Below are positions 1 through 7,813 of a stretch of DNA of 64,000 bases, one piece after another. Each line of letters starts with the position of its first letter. Positions within the stretch are counted from its first letter, which is position 1. The stretch is taken from contig CALSLK010000006.1 in the NCBI GenBank assembly GCA_943787175.1, positions 410,095 to 474,094 of the forward strand, written 5' to 3'. The position numbers and the translations under genes are program-made. The notes beneath the pieces were generated by a model that was not told where the DNA came from, did not search any database, and saw nothing but the letters and a program-made list of their open reading frames with translations. The stretch is from an uncultured Alphaproteobacteria bacterium. GTDB taxonomy: Bacteria > Pseudomonadota > Alphaproteobacteria > SP197.

Positions 1-210
1 GGGACCGCGAGCATTGAACCGCATCACCCAGTCGCGAAAGATCTGCAAGCCCACCCCACCGGTCCGTGCTGCGTCGCTCCGGCTGCCACCGTCATAAATT
101 TGGGCCAGGGACAACAATCGGCGGGCCTGGTTCGCGCTCCTGGACGCGCGTGCCAATCGCCTCATGCCTGCCGCGTCAAAATCCTCCCGCAAGCCAATCG
201 CTGTTCCCAT
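1..210 (-). mobile_element. IS630-family transposase, N-terminal part (cut by window edge)
   Basis: Reading the minus strand from an ATG at 210 gives 70 open codons that run off the left edge. The peptide starts MGTAIGLREDFDAAG and contains the typical IS630 N-terminal helix-turn-helix segment, with the motifs ANQARRLL, IYDGGSRSDAAR and GGVGLQ-RDWVMRFN seen in many alphaproteobacterial IS630 transposases. The catalytic DDE part lies outside the window. The element end must fall between about 211 and 270, because porin-like coding sequence begins shortly after, but I cannot fix the terminal repeat. The element points away from the porin remnant and may have caused its truncation. Confidence 0.8.
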
Positions 211-254
211 CACCAGCATCCTCCAATCAAGGATGCCATCGATTCACACTTTCG

Positions 255-840
255 ACCGCTTGGGAATCCCTCGAGGGAGTCAAACTCAACGCAGGTTGGT
301 ATAACACCTCGCCTGCGTTTACCCATGGCGAAGTCTACTCGGCGGCTGGCCGTTATGACGGTGCTATCGGTGATCTCGGCGTGACCCGTGGCTGCTGGCT
401 TCCTGCGCGTTAACGACAAGGCCAGTTCGGCCCTTGCCGGCACTCTACAGTCGGCAGCTAAGGATACTTACGATCTCAGCCTGGTGCTCTATTGGGGCAA
501 CTGGGGGTCTTGGTGGTTCGTACCTGAATGCCACCGGTTGGCACAACGTTGCAGGAACCGATACCGAACCTTCAACCTTGGTCTGGCCTACTGGTCGGAC
601 GGTGCGTGGTCGGCTGGTATCTACTGGTTGCATCAGGAGATTGACTACGCTGCTGGTGACCTGGTTCTCGGCGCGAACATCACCGATGAGTTCGATGCTT
701 ATCGTTTGATGGGTCAGTATGACCTGGGTCCGGGCATTGCCGTTACGGGCGCTATTGGTCTCGACACCTTCGATGATGGTGTTGTGAACCAGACCTATGA
801 CACACAGATGATCGGTACCGGTATCAGCATCGGCTTCTGA
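255..840 (+). pseudogene. Outer-membrane porin, 5'-truncated and frameshifted
   Basis: Porin-like beta-barrel sequence is spread over three reading frames. It starts with EGVKLNAGWYNTSPAFTHG and VYSAAGRYDGAIGDLGVT (about 265-385), continues in a second frame with AAGFLRVNDKASSALAG (about 385-495), moves to a third frame with GGSYLNATGWHNVAGTDTE (about 500-565), and returns to the second frame for TFNLGLAYWSDGAWSAGIYW through to the end. The final residues TGISIGF end in the phenylalanine expected for a BamA-recognised beta-barrel. Signal peptide and N-terminal strands are missing and IS630 sequence lies immediately upstream. The family resembles the Gram-negative porins of Rhodospirillales. 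The frameshifts may be partly sequencing errors, but the missing 5' end is real. Confidence 0.7.
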
Positions 841-867
841 TCGCCTGACTACTGACGTCACAAGTCA

Positions 868-900
868 AGGGGTGGCCTTCGGGCCGCCCCTATTCCTTTT
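868..900 (+). terminator. Rho-independent terminator after the porin
   Basis: A 10-bp stem (868-877 with 882-891, one U-G wobble) closes a TTCG tetraloop and is followed by a T-rich run, ATTCCTTTT. It sits 27 bases after the porin stop and just before the sulfotransferase array, so it should insulate the array from porin transcription. Confidence 0.75.
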
Positions 901-972
901 GTGGAGGCGAACGGCATGGCCCTTGGGTCGCTTCGTGTGGTAAGTCTCTGCGCAAAGATCACGATGGTGTCG

Positions 973-1809
973 ATGGGCAATCTCATATGGCTCGCCTCCT
1001 ACCCGAAATCGGGTAACACGTGGATGCGCGCCTTTTTAACAAACCTGATGACGAATGCGGAACGGCCAGCCGGTATCAACGAACTGGGCACCGTCACCGT
1101 TGGCGATTCCGAGCCGCGACGTTACGAACACCTTTCCGGAAAGAAGGCGTCCGAGCTCGAAGCAGTAGCTGTAGCGACCCTGCGCCTGCAGGTTCAGGCA
1201 CAGATCGCTGCAGAATCTCCCTACACTCGGTTCGTCAAGATCCACAGCGCCATGATGCAGACGGCAGGGCAACCCTGTGTCAACATGCAGGTTACCGCTG
1301 GCGCCATCTACATCGTGCGCAATCCGCTTGATGTCGTGCTTTCATTTTCCCACCATCTGGGATCATCCGTTGATGACGTGATTGGTCTGATGGCGCGCAA
1401 CAACGCCGTGACCGACAGCACACCGATCGCCGTATCGGAACTGATCGGAAGCTGGACCCAGCATGTTGCAAGCTGGACCGCAAAGCACAATCCTGCACTC
1501 CATGTCGTGCGCTACGAAGACATGTTGCAGAGCCCGCAATCAGCGTTTGGCAATGTTGCAAAGTTTCTGCAACTTGATGCACCGCGTGCGCGCATCGAAA
1601 GAGCGGTTCGCCACGCTTCGTTCAAGGTCCTGCGCAACCAGGAAAAGTGGAATGGTTTCCAGGAGAGGAGCGAACACGCCGATCATTTTTTTCGTTCCGG
1701 CACCGCAGGCGGCTGGCGCAAGGAACTCACCCCCGATCAGGTCCGTGCCATCGTGTCTGTCCACAGTGAACAGATGGCCCGCTTTGGTTATGTCCCGGAA
1801 GGCTACTGA
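973..1809 (+). CDS. PAPS-dependent sulfotransferase 1 of the tandem array
   Basis: A 278-residue Sulfotransfer_1-type protein. The 5'-phosphosulfate loop is ASYPKSGNTWMRAFL (about residues 8-22), the catalytic motif VKIHSA has its His near residue 90, the 3'-phosphate motif is IVRNPLDVV near residues 113-121, and the C-terminal loop RSGTAGGW (about 241-248) completes the PAPS pocket. The family moves a sulfuryl group from PAPS to a hydroxyl or amine; the acceptor here is unknown. I start it at ATG 973 because this aligns with the MG-[KN]-I/L-[VIL]-W start of all paralogs; an in-frame upstream start at 901 would add 24 unrelated residues. It follows the porin terminator and is the first gene of the array, 72 bases ahead of the next copy. 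The catalytic Thr of K-T-H is Ile here, as in copy 2. Confidence 0.9.
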   Translation: MGNLIWLASYPKSGNTWMRAFLTNLMTNAERPAGINELGTVTVGDSEPRRYEHLSGKKASELEAVAVATLRLQVQAQIAAESPYTRFVKIHSAMMQTAGQPCVNMQVTAGAIYIVRNPLDVVLSFSHHLGSSVDDVIGLMARNNAVTDSTPIAVSELIGSWTQHVASWTAKHNPALHVVRYEDMLQSPQSAFGNVAKFLQLDAPRARIERAVRHASFKVLRNQEKWNGFQERSEHADHFFRSGTAGGWRKELTPDQVRAIVSVHSEQMARFGYVPEGY

Positions 1810-1881
1810 TATGTTGGCATTCCTGTCGGAACCGAACGAAGTTTCACCCTCAACGCCACAACGTTTATGGGGTAGTTGACT

Positions 1882-2725
1882 GTGGGAAAAATCGTCTGGC
1901 TGGCCAGTTATCCCAAATCCGGCAACACCTGGATGCGCGCCTTCCTGCATAATCTGTTCGGTAATCTTGACCGGCCGTTGCCGCTTGATCAACTGGACCG
2001 TGGCAATCTGACGGTGGCTGAAACGTCCTTGCATTGGTACCAGGCAATCGATTCCCGGGAGCTCAGTGAATGGTCCCAAGAAGAAATTGACGCCATGCGC
2101 CTGAAGGTTCATGAGAAGATCGCCAGCCTCGGTCCCTGGCAACATCTTCTGCAAGATTCATGGCGCGATATTTGAACTGCGTGGTCAGATGACGGTCAAC
2201 CTAGGGGTCAGTGCCGGGGCAATCTATATCGTGCGCAATCCGCTTGATGTCGTGCTTTCCTTTGCCGACTTCCAGGGGATCGCCGTGGATGTCGCGATCA
2301 ACGCCCTGGGCGCCCGGAATTTTGAGCTTCCCCGAGATGCCAGCAATGTATCCGAACCCCTGGGCAATTGGTCCCAGAATGTCGAAAGCTGGACCGGTAA
2401 GCCCAATCGGGCCCTGCATGTCGTGCGTTATGAGGACCTCCTTGCCAAGCCAGTCGCGGCGTTTGGCGGGGTTGCAACGTTTCTTGGTATTGATGCTCCG
2501 CGCCCACGTCTTGAAAAGGCTGTGCGTCATTGCTCGTTCAAGGTTCTGCGCAATCAGGAAGACAAGACCGGGTTTTCGGAGCGTTCTCCAGCACAGGAAC
2601 GGTTTTTCCGCAGTGGCAAGTCTGGCGGCTGGAGGGAGGCCCTCAACGACGAACAGGTTGGGCGCATTATCGAGAACCATCGTGAGCAGATGGACCGGTT
2701 CGATTACGTCCCGGAAGGTTTCTGA
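1882..2725 (+). pseudogene. PAPS-dependent sulfotransferase 2 of the array, frameshifted
   Basis: A full-length paralog apart from one apparent base insertion near 2131. The first frame gives MGKIVWLASYPKSGNTWMRA through MRLKVHEKIA from a GTG at 1882 (TTG 1876 is an alternative). The second frame continues with SVPGNIFCKIHGAIFELRG, IVRNPLDVVLSFADF, SWTGKPNRALHVVRYEDLL and FFRSGKSGGW to the stop at 2723-2725. All catalytic and PAPS motifs are therefore present once the single base is removed, which suggests either a very recent mutation or a sequencing error. The stop overlaps the next gene's ATG (TGATG), showing tight packing. If the frameshift is real, the protein ends before the catalytic His and is inactive. 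Confidence 0.85.
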
Positions 2726-3569
2726 TGGGCAAGATCGTCTGGCTCGCCAGCTACCCAAAATCCGGCAACACGTGGATGCGCGCTCTCCTGCATCACTTCT
2801 TCCGGAATCCCGATACGCCGATTCCCCTGAACCAGCTTGGCGGCGGCAACCTCACGACGTCAGAGACCGGGTTGCACTGGTATCAGGCGCTTGATCCGCG
2901 TCCACCGGCAGAATGGAGTGCTGAAGAGATCGCCGCCATGCGCATGAAGGTACAGGAGGCCATTGCGGCGTCCGTACCCGGCAGCATCTTCTGTAAGACT
3001 CACAGCGCGCTGTTCGAGTCGTGGGGGCGTATGACGGTTAATCTCGCAGTGAGCGCAGGCGCCATCTACATCGTGCGCAACCCCCTCGACGTGGTTCTTT
3101 CCTTTGCCGACTACCAGGGCGTCACCATCGACACCCGCAATCAAGGCAATGGGCATGCTAAATTTTGAGCAGCCGCGGGAAGGGGATGCCATTACCTCCC
3201 CACTTGGGAGTTGGACCCAGAATGTCAGAAGCTGGACCGCAAAGCCCAGCCCCGACCTTCATGTCGTGCGGTATGAGGACATGCTCACAGACCCACAGAA
3301 GACCTTCGGCAGCGTGGTCAGATTCTTGGGCGTGGAAGCACCACAGGAAAGGATCGAAAAAGCTGTGCGCCATTCTTCCTTTAAGGAACTGCGTGCGCAA
3401 GAAGACCAGACTGGGTTTGTAGAACGTTCACCTTCCCAGGAACGGTTCTTTCGCACCGGGACCCTCCGGTCAGTGGCGTGACGCCCTGAACGATGAACAG
3501 ATCGAGCGTATCGTTGTGGATCATCGCGACCAGATGGCGTGCTTCGACTACATCCCCGGCGGGTTCTGA
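2725..3569 (+). pseudogene. PAPS-dependent sulfotransferase 3 of the array, two frameshifts
   Basis: This paralog starts at ATG 2725 and runs in three frames joined by apparent one-base insertions near 3137 and 3460. The corrected product keeps ASYPKSGNTWMRALL, FCKTHSALF, IVRNPLDVVLSFADY, LGSWTQNVRSWTAKP, LHVVRYEDML and FFRTGPSGQW, and ends in DHRDQMACFDYIPGGF at 3569, the same length as its neighbours. The next gene starts two bases later. No residue known to matter for PAPS binding is lost in the corrected protein, so an active gene with sequencing errors is plausible. As written, the sequence encodes only the first half. Confidence 0.83.
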
Positions 3570-3571
3570 CG

Positions 3572-4435
3572 ATGGGCAATATCCTGTGGCTCGCAAGCTA
3601 CCCGAAATCCGGCAACACCTGGATGCGTGCCTTCCTGCACAATGTTCTGCGCGAGCCGGATCAACCCGCTGACATCAATCAGATGACCGGCACCCTGACC
3701 CAGGGTGAGTCTTCCATGGGCTGGTACCGGGTCGCCAATCCGCGCCCGCCCGAACAATGGACACTGGGCGAGATCGCGCGCATGCGCCCCCACGTCCATG
3801 AGATGATTGCCAAGGGCCAGAAGGGCACGGTGTTCTGCAAGACCCACAACGCTCTGATCAAGGTGGAGGGCCAGCCCACGGTCAACACACGCGTTACCGC
3901 AGGCGCCATCTACATCGTGCGCAACCCGCTCGATGTCCTGCTGTCCTTTGCCGACTTCCAGGCTGTGTCCATCGATGATGCCATCACCATCATGGCAAAA
4001 CGGAATTTCGCGACGCCCCTGACCGACCGCAATGTGCCCGAAACGCTGGGTAGCTGGTCCCAGCATGTCTCAAGCTGGACGGCACAGGACAGCAAAAGCC
4101 TGCGTGTCGTGCGCTATGAGGATCTGCAGGAAGATCCGGTGACGACGTTCGGGGAAACGCTTGCCTTCATGAAACTTGATGTGAAGCGTGCGCGCCTCGA
4201 CAAGGCGATCCGGAACGCGTCCTTCAAGGAATTGCGTAAACAGGAAGATCAGAAAGGTTTCAATGAGCGCCCGGGTCACCAGGAGCGGTTTTTCCGCAAA
4301 GGCGTTGCGGGTCAGTGGAAACAGGAACTGAACGAAGAACAGATTGCCCGCATTTGCGAGGATCATGGTGACCAGATGGCCCGTTTCGGCTATCTCCCCG
4401 ATGGCTACAAGCCGCAGACAAAAGTGGAGACGTAA
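3572..4435 (+). CDS. PAPS-dependent sulfotransferase 4 of the array
   Basis: A 287-residue intact paralog. Motifs in order: ASYPKSGNTWMRAFLHNVL (5'-phosphosulfate loop), CKTHNALI with the catalytic His near residue 92, IVRNPLDVLLSFADFQ (3'-phosphate site, Arg near 117), LGSWSQHVSSWTAQD, RVVRYEDL and FFRKGVAGQW. ATG 3572 was chosen over the in-frame 3539 because it aligns with the MGNILW start of the paralogs. It carries a short extra tail, PQTKVET, after the usual YLPDGY end. Spacing is two bases from copy 3 and three to copy 5, so the genes are probably cotranscribed and translationally coupled. The acceptor is unknown. Confidence 0.92.
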   Translation: MGNILWLASYPKSGNTWMRAFLHNVLREPDQPADINQMTGTLTQGESSMGWYRVANPRPPEQWTLGEIARMRPHVHEMIAKGQKGTVFCKTHNALIKVEGQPTVNTRVTAGAIYIVRNPLDVLLSFADFQAVSIDDAITIMAKRNFATPLTDRNVPETLGSWSQHVSSWTAQDSKSLRVVRYEDLQEDPVTTFGETLAFMKLDVKRARLDKAIRNASFKELRKQEDQKGFNERPGHQERFFRKGVAGQWKQELNEEQIARICEDHGDQMARFGYLPDGYKPQTKVET

Positions 4436-4438
4436 CCC

Positions 4439-5275
4439 TTGGGCCAGATCATCTGGATCGCGAGTTATCCCAAGTCGGGCAACACCTGGACCCGTGCGTT
4501 TCTGCACAACCTGTTCCGCGATCCCAAGACATCCTTCAACATCAACGACATGACCCTGTTGACCGCGAATGAGGCCGCCAATGCGAACTATTGTGATCTC
4601 GACACCCGTTCCTGGAAGGAATGGACGAACGACGATGTTGCCGTCATGCGACCCCAGGCCCAGGCCCGTTTGGCGGCCTCACGACCCCATACGATCTTTG
4701 CCAAGACGCATCTGGCGGTCCTGCAACTGCGTGGGCAGCCCACGATCAACATGAACGTGACGGCTGCTGCGGTTTATCTCATCCGCAATCCGCTCGATGT
4801 GGTGATCTCCTTTGCCGATCATCAGGGCATCACGATCGATCAGCAGATCGAGCTTCTCAACATGAAGAACTACGAGACGCCCAACGCCGAATCGCTGGCC
4901 AACGAACCCATGGGAAGCTGGTCCCAGCATGTCGAGAGCTGGACTGCGCAGCCGAATCCCGGCCTCCACGTCATGCGCTACGAGGATATGCTGGTCAATC
5001 CGGTCAAGAGTTTTGGCAGTCTGGTGAAGTTTCTTCGGCTCGATACCCCGCGCTCACGCATCGAACGTGCGGTCAAGAACTCCTCGTTCAAGGTCCTGCG
5101 CAAGCAGGAAGAACTGCACGGGTTCCACGAGAGAACTGCAGCGCAAAAGAACTTCTTCCGGTCCGGCAAAACCGGTGAATGGAAGGACGTTCTCACGGAA
5201 GAACAGATCGGCAAGATCTGTGAGATACACCGCGATCAGATGGCCAGGTTTGATTATCTGCCGGAAGGGTACTGA
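4439..5275 (+). CDS. PAPS-dependent sulfotransferase 5 of the array (TTG start)
   Basis: A 278-residue intact paralog read from TTG 4439, the only start that aligns with the common MGxIIW opening. It shows ASYPKSGNTWTRAFLHNLF, FAKTHLAVLQL (close to the KTHLP motif of animal SULTs), LIRNPLDVVISFADHQ, MGSWSQHVESWTAQPNP, LHVMRYEDML and FFRSGKTGEW. The first-third segment (NINDMTLLTANEAANANYCDL) differs strongly from other copies and is likely part of the acceptor-binding region. Three bases separate it from copy 4 and six from copy 6. The weak TTG start may lower its expression relative to the others, unless it is coupled to upstream translation. Confidence 0.92.
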   Translation: MGQIIWIASYPKSGNTWTRAFLHNLFRDPKTSFNINDMTLLTANEAANANYCDLDTRSWKEWTNDDVAVMRPQAQARLAASRPHTIFAKTHLAVLQLRGQPTINMNVTAAAVYLIRNPLDVVISFADHQGITIDQQIELLNMKNYETPNAESLANEPMGSWSQHVESWTAQPNPGLHVMRYEDMLVNPVKSFGSLVKFLRLDTPRSRIERAVKNSSFKVLRKQEELHGFHERTAAQKNFFRSGKTGEWKDVLTEEQIGKICEIHRDQMARFDYLPEGY

Positions 5276-5281
5276 GGAATC

Positions 5282-6118
5282 ATGGGCAAGATCATCTGGA
5301 TCGCGAGTTATCCGAAATCGGGGAACACGTGGACGCGTATCTTCCTGTTCAACCTGCTGGCTGATGCGCCTGATCCTCTTCCCCTGTCGGAAGTCAGCCG
5401 CATGTCGACCTCTGATACCGTGCTGCGCTGGTACAGCGAAGTGGACGAGCGAGATCCAGCGACCTGGACGACCCAGGAAGTTGCCGATCTGCGCCTGACC
5501 ATGCAGCAGCACATGACCACGCTGACGTCCGAGCCGACGTTCATGAAAACCCATGCGGCTCTGGTGCCCATGGCGGGGCGCCAGCCCTTTGACATGGATG
5601 CCACGGCCGGTGCGATCTACATCGTGCGCAATCCATTGGACATCGCCGCCTCCTATGCCCGGCACACCGGTGTTCCGATCGACGAGATCATCACGGTCAT
5701 GAGTACGCCCAACCACATGCTGCCGCGCAACGACAGGCTGGCTGAGTTTGTTCAGGGCGGTTGGTCACAACATGTGATGAGCTGGACCCGCACGCCCAAC
5801 CCGGCCGTACACATCATGCGGTATGAAGACCTGGCTGCCGATGCCTCAGGGACCTTTGGCAATGTCTGTGGTTTCCTGAAGCTGGATCTCGAGCCTGACC
5901 GTATCGCGCGTGCAGTTGAACACGCCTCGATCGACACAATGCGCCGGCTTGAGGATGAACAGGGTTTCAACGAGAAGAGCGATCATCAGGATCGGTTCTT
6001 TGGCGAAGGCTGTGTCGGTGCTTGGCAGCGCGAACTCAGCGAGGATCAGGCCCGGCAGATTGTCGAGCGTCATCGCAACCAGATGACGCGCTTTGGATAC
6101 GTGCCCGAAGGCTGGTGA
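5282..6118 (+). CDS. PAPS-dependent sulfotransferase 6 of the array
   Basis: A 278-residue intact paralog starting at ATG 5282. It has ASYPKSGNTWTRIFLFNLL, FMKTHAALVPMAG with the catalytic His, IVRNPLDIAASYARHTG at the 3'-phosphate site, GGWSQHVMSWTRTPNP, VHIMRYEDLA and a C-terminal FFGEGCVGAW in place of the usual R-x-G. The loss of the Arg in this last motif could change PAPS affinity, because that Arg contacts the 3'-phosphate in characterised sulfotransferases. The region after the first helix (DAPDPLPLSEVSRMSTSD) is distinct from other copies. It sits six bases after copy 5 and four before copy 7, in the same direction. Confidence 0.92.
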   Translation: MGKIIWIASYPKSGNTWTRIFLFNLLADAPDPLPLSEVSRMSTSDTVLRWYSEVDERDPATWTTQEVADLRLTMQQHMTTLTSEPTFMKTHAALVPMAGRQPFDMDATAGAIYIVRNPLDIAASYARHTGVPIDEIITVMSTPNHMLPRNDRLAEFVQGGWSQHVMSWTRTPNPAVHIMRYEDLAADASGTFGNVCGFLKLDLEPDRIARAVEHASIDTMRRLEDEQGFNEKSDHQDRFFGEGCVGAWQRELSEDQARQIVERHRNQMTRFGYVPEGW

Positions 6119-6122
6119 ATCC

Positions 6123-6965
6123 ATGGGCAAGATTCTCTGGCTCGCGAGCTATCCCAAATCCGGTAATACCTGGGTGCGCCTGTTCCTTGCCAATCTGTTC
6201 AAGGGAGACGGCAGCAATCCGGTCGCGTTGAACCGCATTGGCGAAGCGACCCTGGCAGAACCCGGCACGGCTGGTTTCTCGTTGCTCGACCAGCGCCCGT
6301 GGCAGGAGTGGAGCATCGAGGACATCGCCCGTATGCGCCCACAGGTGCAGGAACGCATCGCCGCTACGGGAGATGGCGTCGTTCTGGTCAAAACACATAG
6401 CGCCTTTGTCATGGTCCGCGGCACGCCCACAATCAACATGGGCGTGACCGCTGGCGCGGTTTATGTCGTGCGCAATCCGCTCGATATTGCGGTGTCCTAT
6501 GCCCATCACCAGGGCCTGCCGGTCGAAGAGATCATCGCGATCATGGGCAAAGACATGTTCACCACGCCAAGCAACGCGACCAACGTTTATGAGGTCATGG
6601 GTTCGTGGTCGCAGCATGTCGCGAGCTGGACCGCCAGTGCCAGTCCCATGATGCATGTCATGCGTTATGAAGACATGCTCAGCGATCCCCATGCTGTCTT
6701 TGGTGCTCTTGCCGGCTTCATGCGTATCGAAGCCGGCGAAGATGCCGTGCGGCGTGCTGTCGCCCTGAGTGCCTTTGACAAGGTTGCGGGCCAGGAATCC
6801 CTGGAAGGATTTCAGGAGCGCACGCCCGCGCAGGAGCGTTTCTTCCGGTCGGGCAAAGCCGATCAGTGGCGCGATGTTCTCAGCGACGCGCAGGTCAAGG
6901 CTGTGGTGCAGGCGCATGGCGAACAGATGGAACGGTTCGGTTATCTGCCTGAGGCGCCTTCATGA
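6123..6965 (+). CDS. PAPS-dependent sulfotransferase 7 of the array
   Basis: A 280-residue intact paralog starting at ATG 6123 (MGKILW), preferred over the in-frame 6093, which lies inside copy 6. Motifs: ASYPKSGNTWVRLFLANLF, LVKTHSAFVMVRG, VVRNPLDIAVSYAHHQG, MGSWSQHVASWTASASP, MHVMRYEDML and FFRSGKADQW. Its last four bases overlap the ATG of copy 8 (ATGA), a common sign of coupled translation. The acceptor is unknown. The RNPLDIAVSY version of the 3'-phosphate motif is nearest to the animal and plant RNPKDVAVSY consensus. Confidence 0.92.
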   Translation: MGKILWLASYPKSGNTWVRLFLANLFKGDGSNPVALNRIGEATLAEPGTAGFSLLDQRPWQEWSIEDIARMRPQVQERIAATGDGVVLVKTHSAFVMVRGTPTINMGVTAGAVYVVRNPLDIAVSYAHHQGLPVEEIIAIMGKDMFTTPSNATNVYEVMGSWSQHVASWTASASPMMHVMRYEDMLSDPHAVFGALAGFMRIEAGEDAVRRAVALSAFDKVAGQESLEGFQERTPAQERFFRSGKADQWRDVLSDAQVKAVVQAHGEQMERFGYLPEAPS

Positions 6966-7801
6966 GTGCCATTCTCTGGCTCGCAAGTTATCCCAAGTCC
7001 GGCAATACCTGGCTTCGCGCCTTTCTGCATAACGTCCTCGTTCCCGGCGAAGGCCAGTTCGATATCAACCTGCTGGGCGGCATCAGCGATTCGGACGCGT
7101 CGGTTTCGAACTTTGCCCAGGTCGATACGCGTGCACCGGAATCCTGGACGCAGGCCGAGATCATGGCCATGCGTACGGCCGTTCAGAAACGCATCGCCGA
7201 AAGCAGGCAAGGCACGGTGCTGTGCAAAACCCACAACGCCATGATGATGCATCTGGGAAAGCCCCTGATCAGCATGGCGGCCACTGCCGGATCTATCTAT
7301 GTCGTGCGCAACCCGCTCGACGTCGTCATCTCCAATGCCAACCATCTGGGCGGTTCCATCGATCAGACGATCGAGGTCCTGGACACCCCGGACTTTGTCA
7401 CCCATCCTGTACCGGGCAGCCCTGTGGTTTCCGATGTCATGGGAAGCCGGTCGCAGCATGTTGCAAGCTGGACGGGGCGGCCCAATCGCGGCCAGAACGT
7501 CATGCGTTACGAGGATATGCTGGCCGACCCAGGCGCGGCCTTTGGTGATCTGGTCGCCTTCATGGGTCTCAATCTCGATGCATCAGCGTTCGCCAGCGCG
7601 CTTGAAAACTGTTGGTTTGTCGCGCTGCAGCGCCAGGAAACCGAAAAGGGATTTGGTGAGGCGACGTCACATTCAAGATTTTTCCGCAAGGGTACGGCTG
7701 GCCAGTGGTGTGAGGTTCTCACTCCTGATCAAATTGCTGCGGTTGTCGGTGCGCATCGTGAACAAATGGCGCGCTTCAACTATGTCCCCGATGGATTCTA
7801 G
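6962..7801 (+). CDS. PAPS-dependent sulfotransferase 8 of the array
   Basis: A 279-residue intact paralog. Motifs: ASYPKSGNTWLRAFLHNVL, LCKTHNAMMMHLG, VVRNPLDVVISNANHLG, MGSRSQHVASWTGRPN, QNVMRYEDML and FFRKGTAGQW. Two positions differ from the array consensus: the S-W-S/T-Q motif is SRSQ, and the Phe or Tyr after the 3'-phosphate motif is Asn. It overlaps copy 7 by four bases and lies 12 bases before copy 9. The variable block after the first helix (PGEGQFDINLLGGISDSDAS) again differs from neighbours and may set acceptor choice. Confidence 0.92.
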   Translation: MSAILWLASYPKSGNTWLRAFLHNVLVPGEGQFDINLLGGISDSDASVSNFAQVDTRAPESWTQAEIMAMRTAVQKRIAESRQGTVLCKTHNAMMMHLGKPLISMAATAGSIYVVRNPLDVVISNANHLGGSIDQTIEVLDTPDFVTHPVPGSPVVSDVMGSRSQHVASWTGRPNRGQNVMRYEDMLADPGAAFGDLVAFMGLNLDASAFASALENCWFVALQRQETEKGFGEATSHSRFFRKGTAGQWCEVLTPDQIAAVVGAHREQMARFNYVPDGF

Positions 7802-7813
7802 GGGTCGCTGGAT

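Noticed and set aside
6036..6917. 293-codon minus-strand frame inside the sulfotransferase array
   Set aside because: Similar antisense frames occur under every copy because the copies are paralogs; conserved shadows are not evidence of genes.
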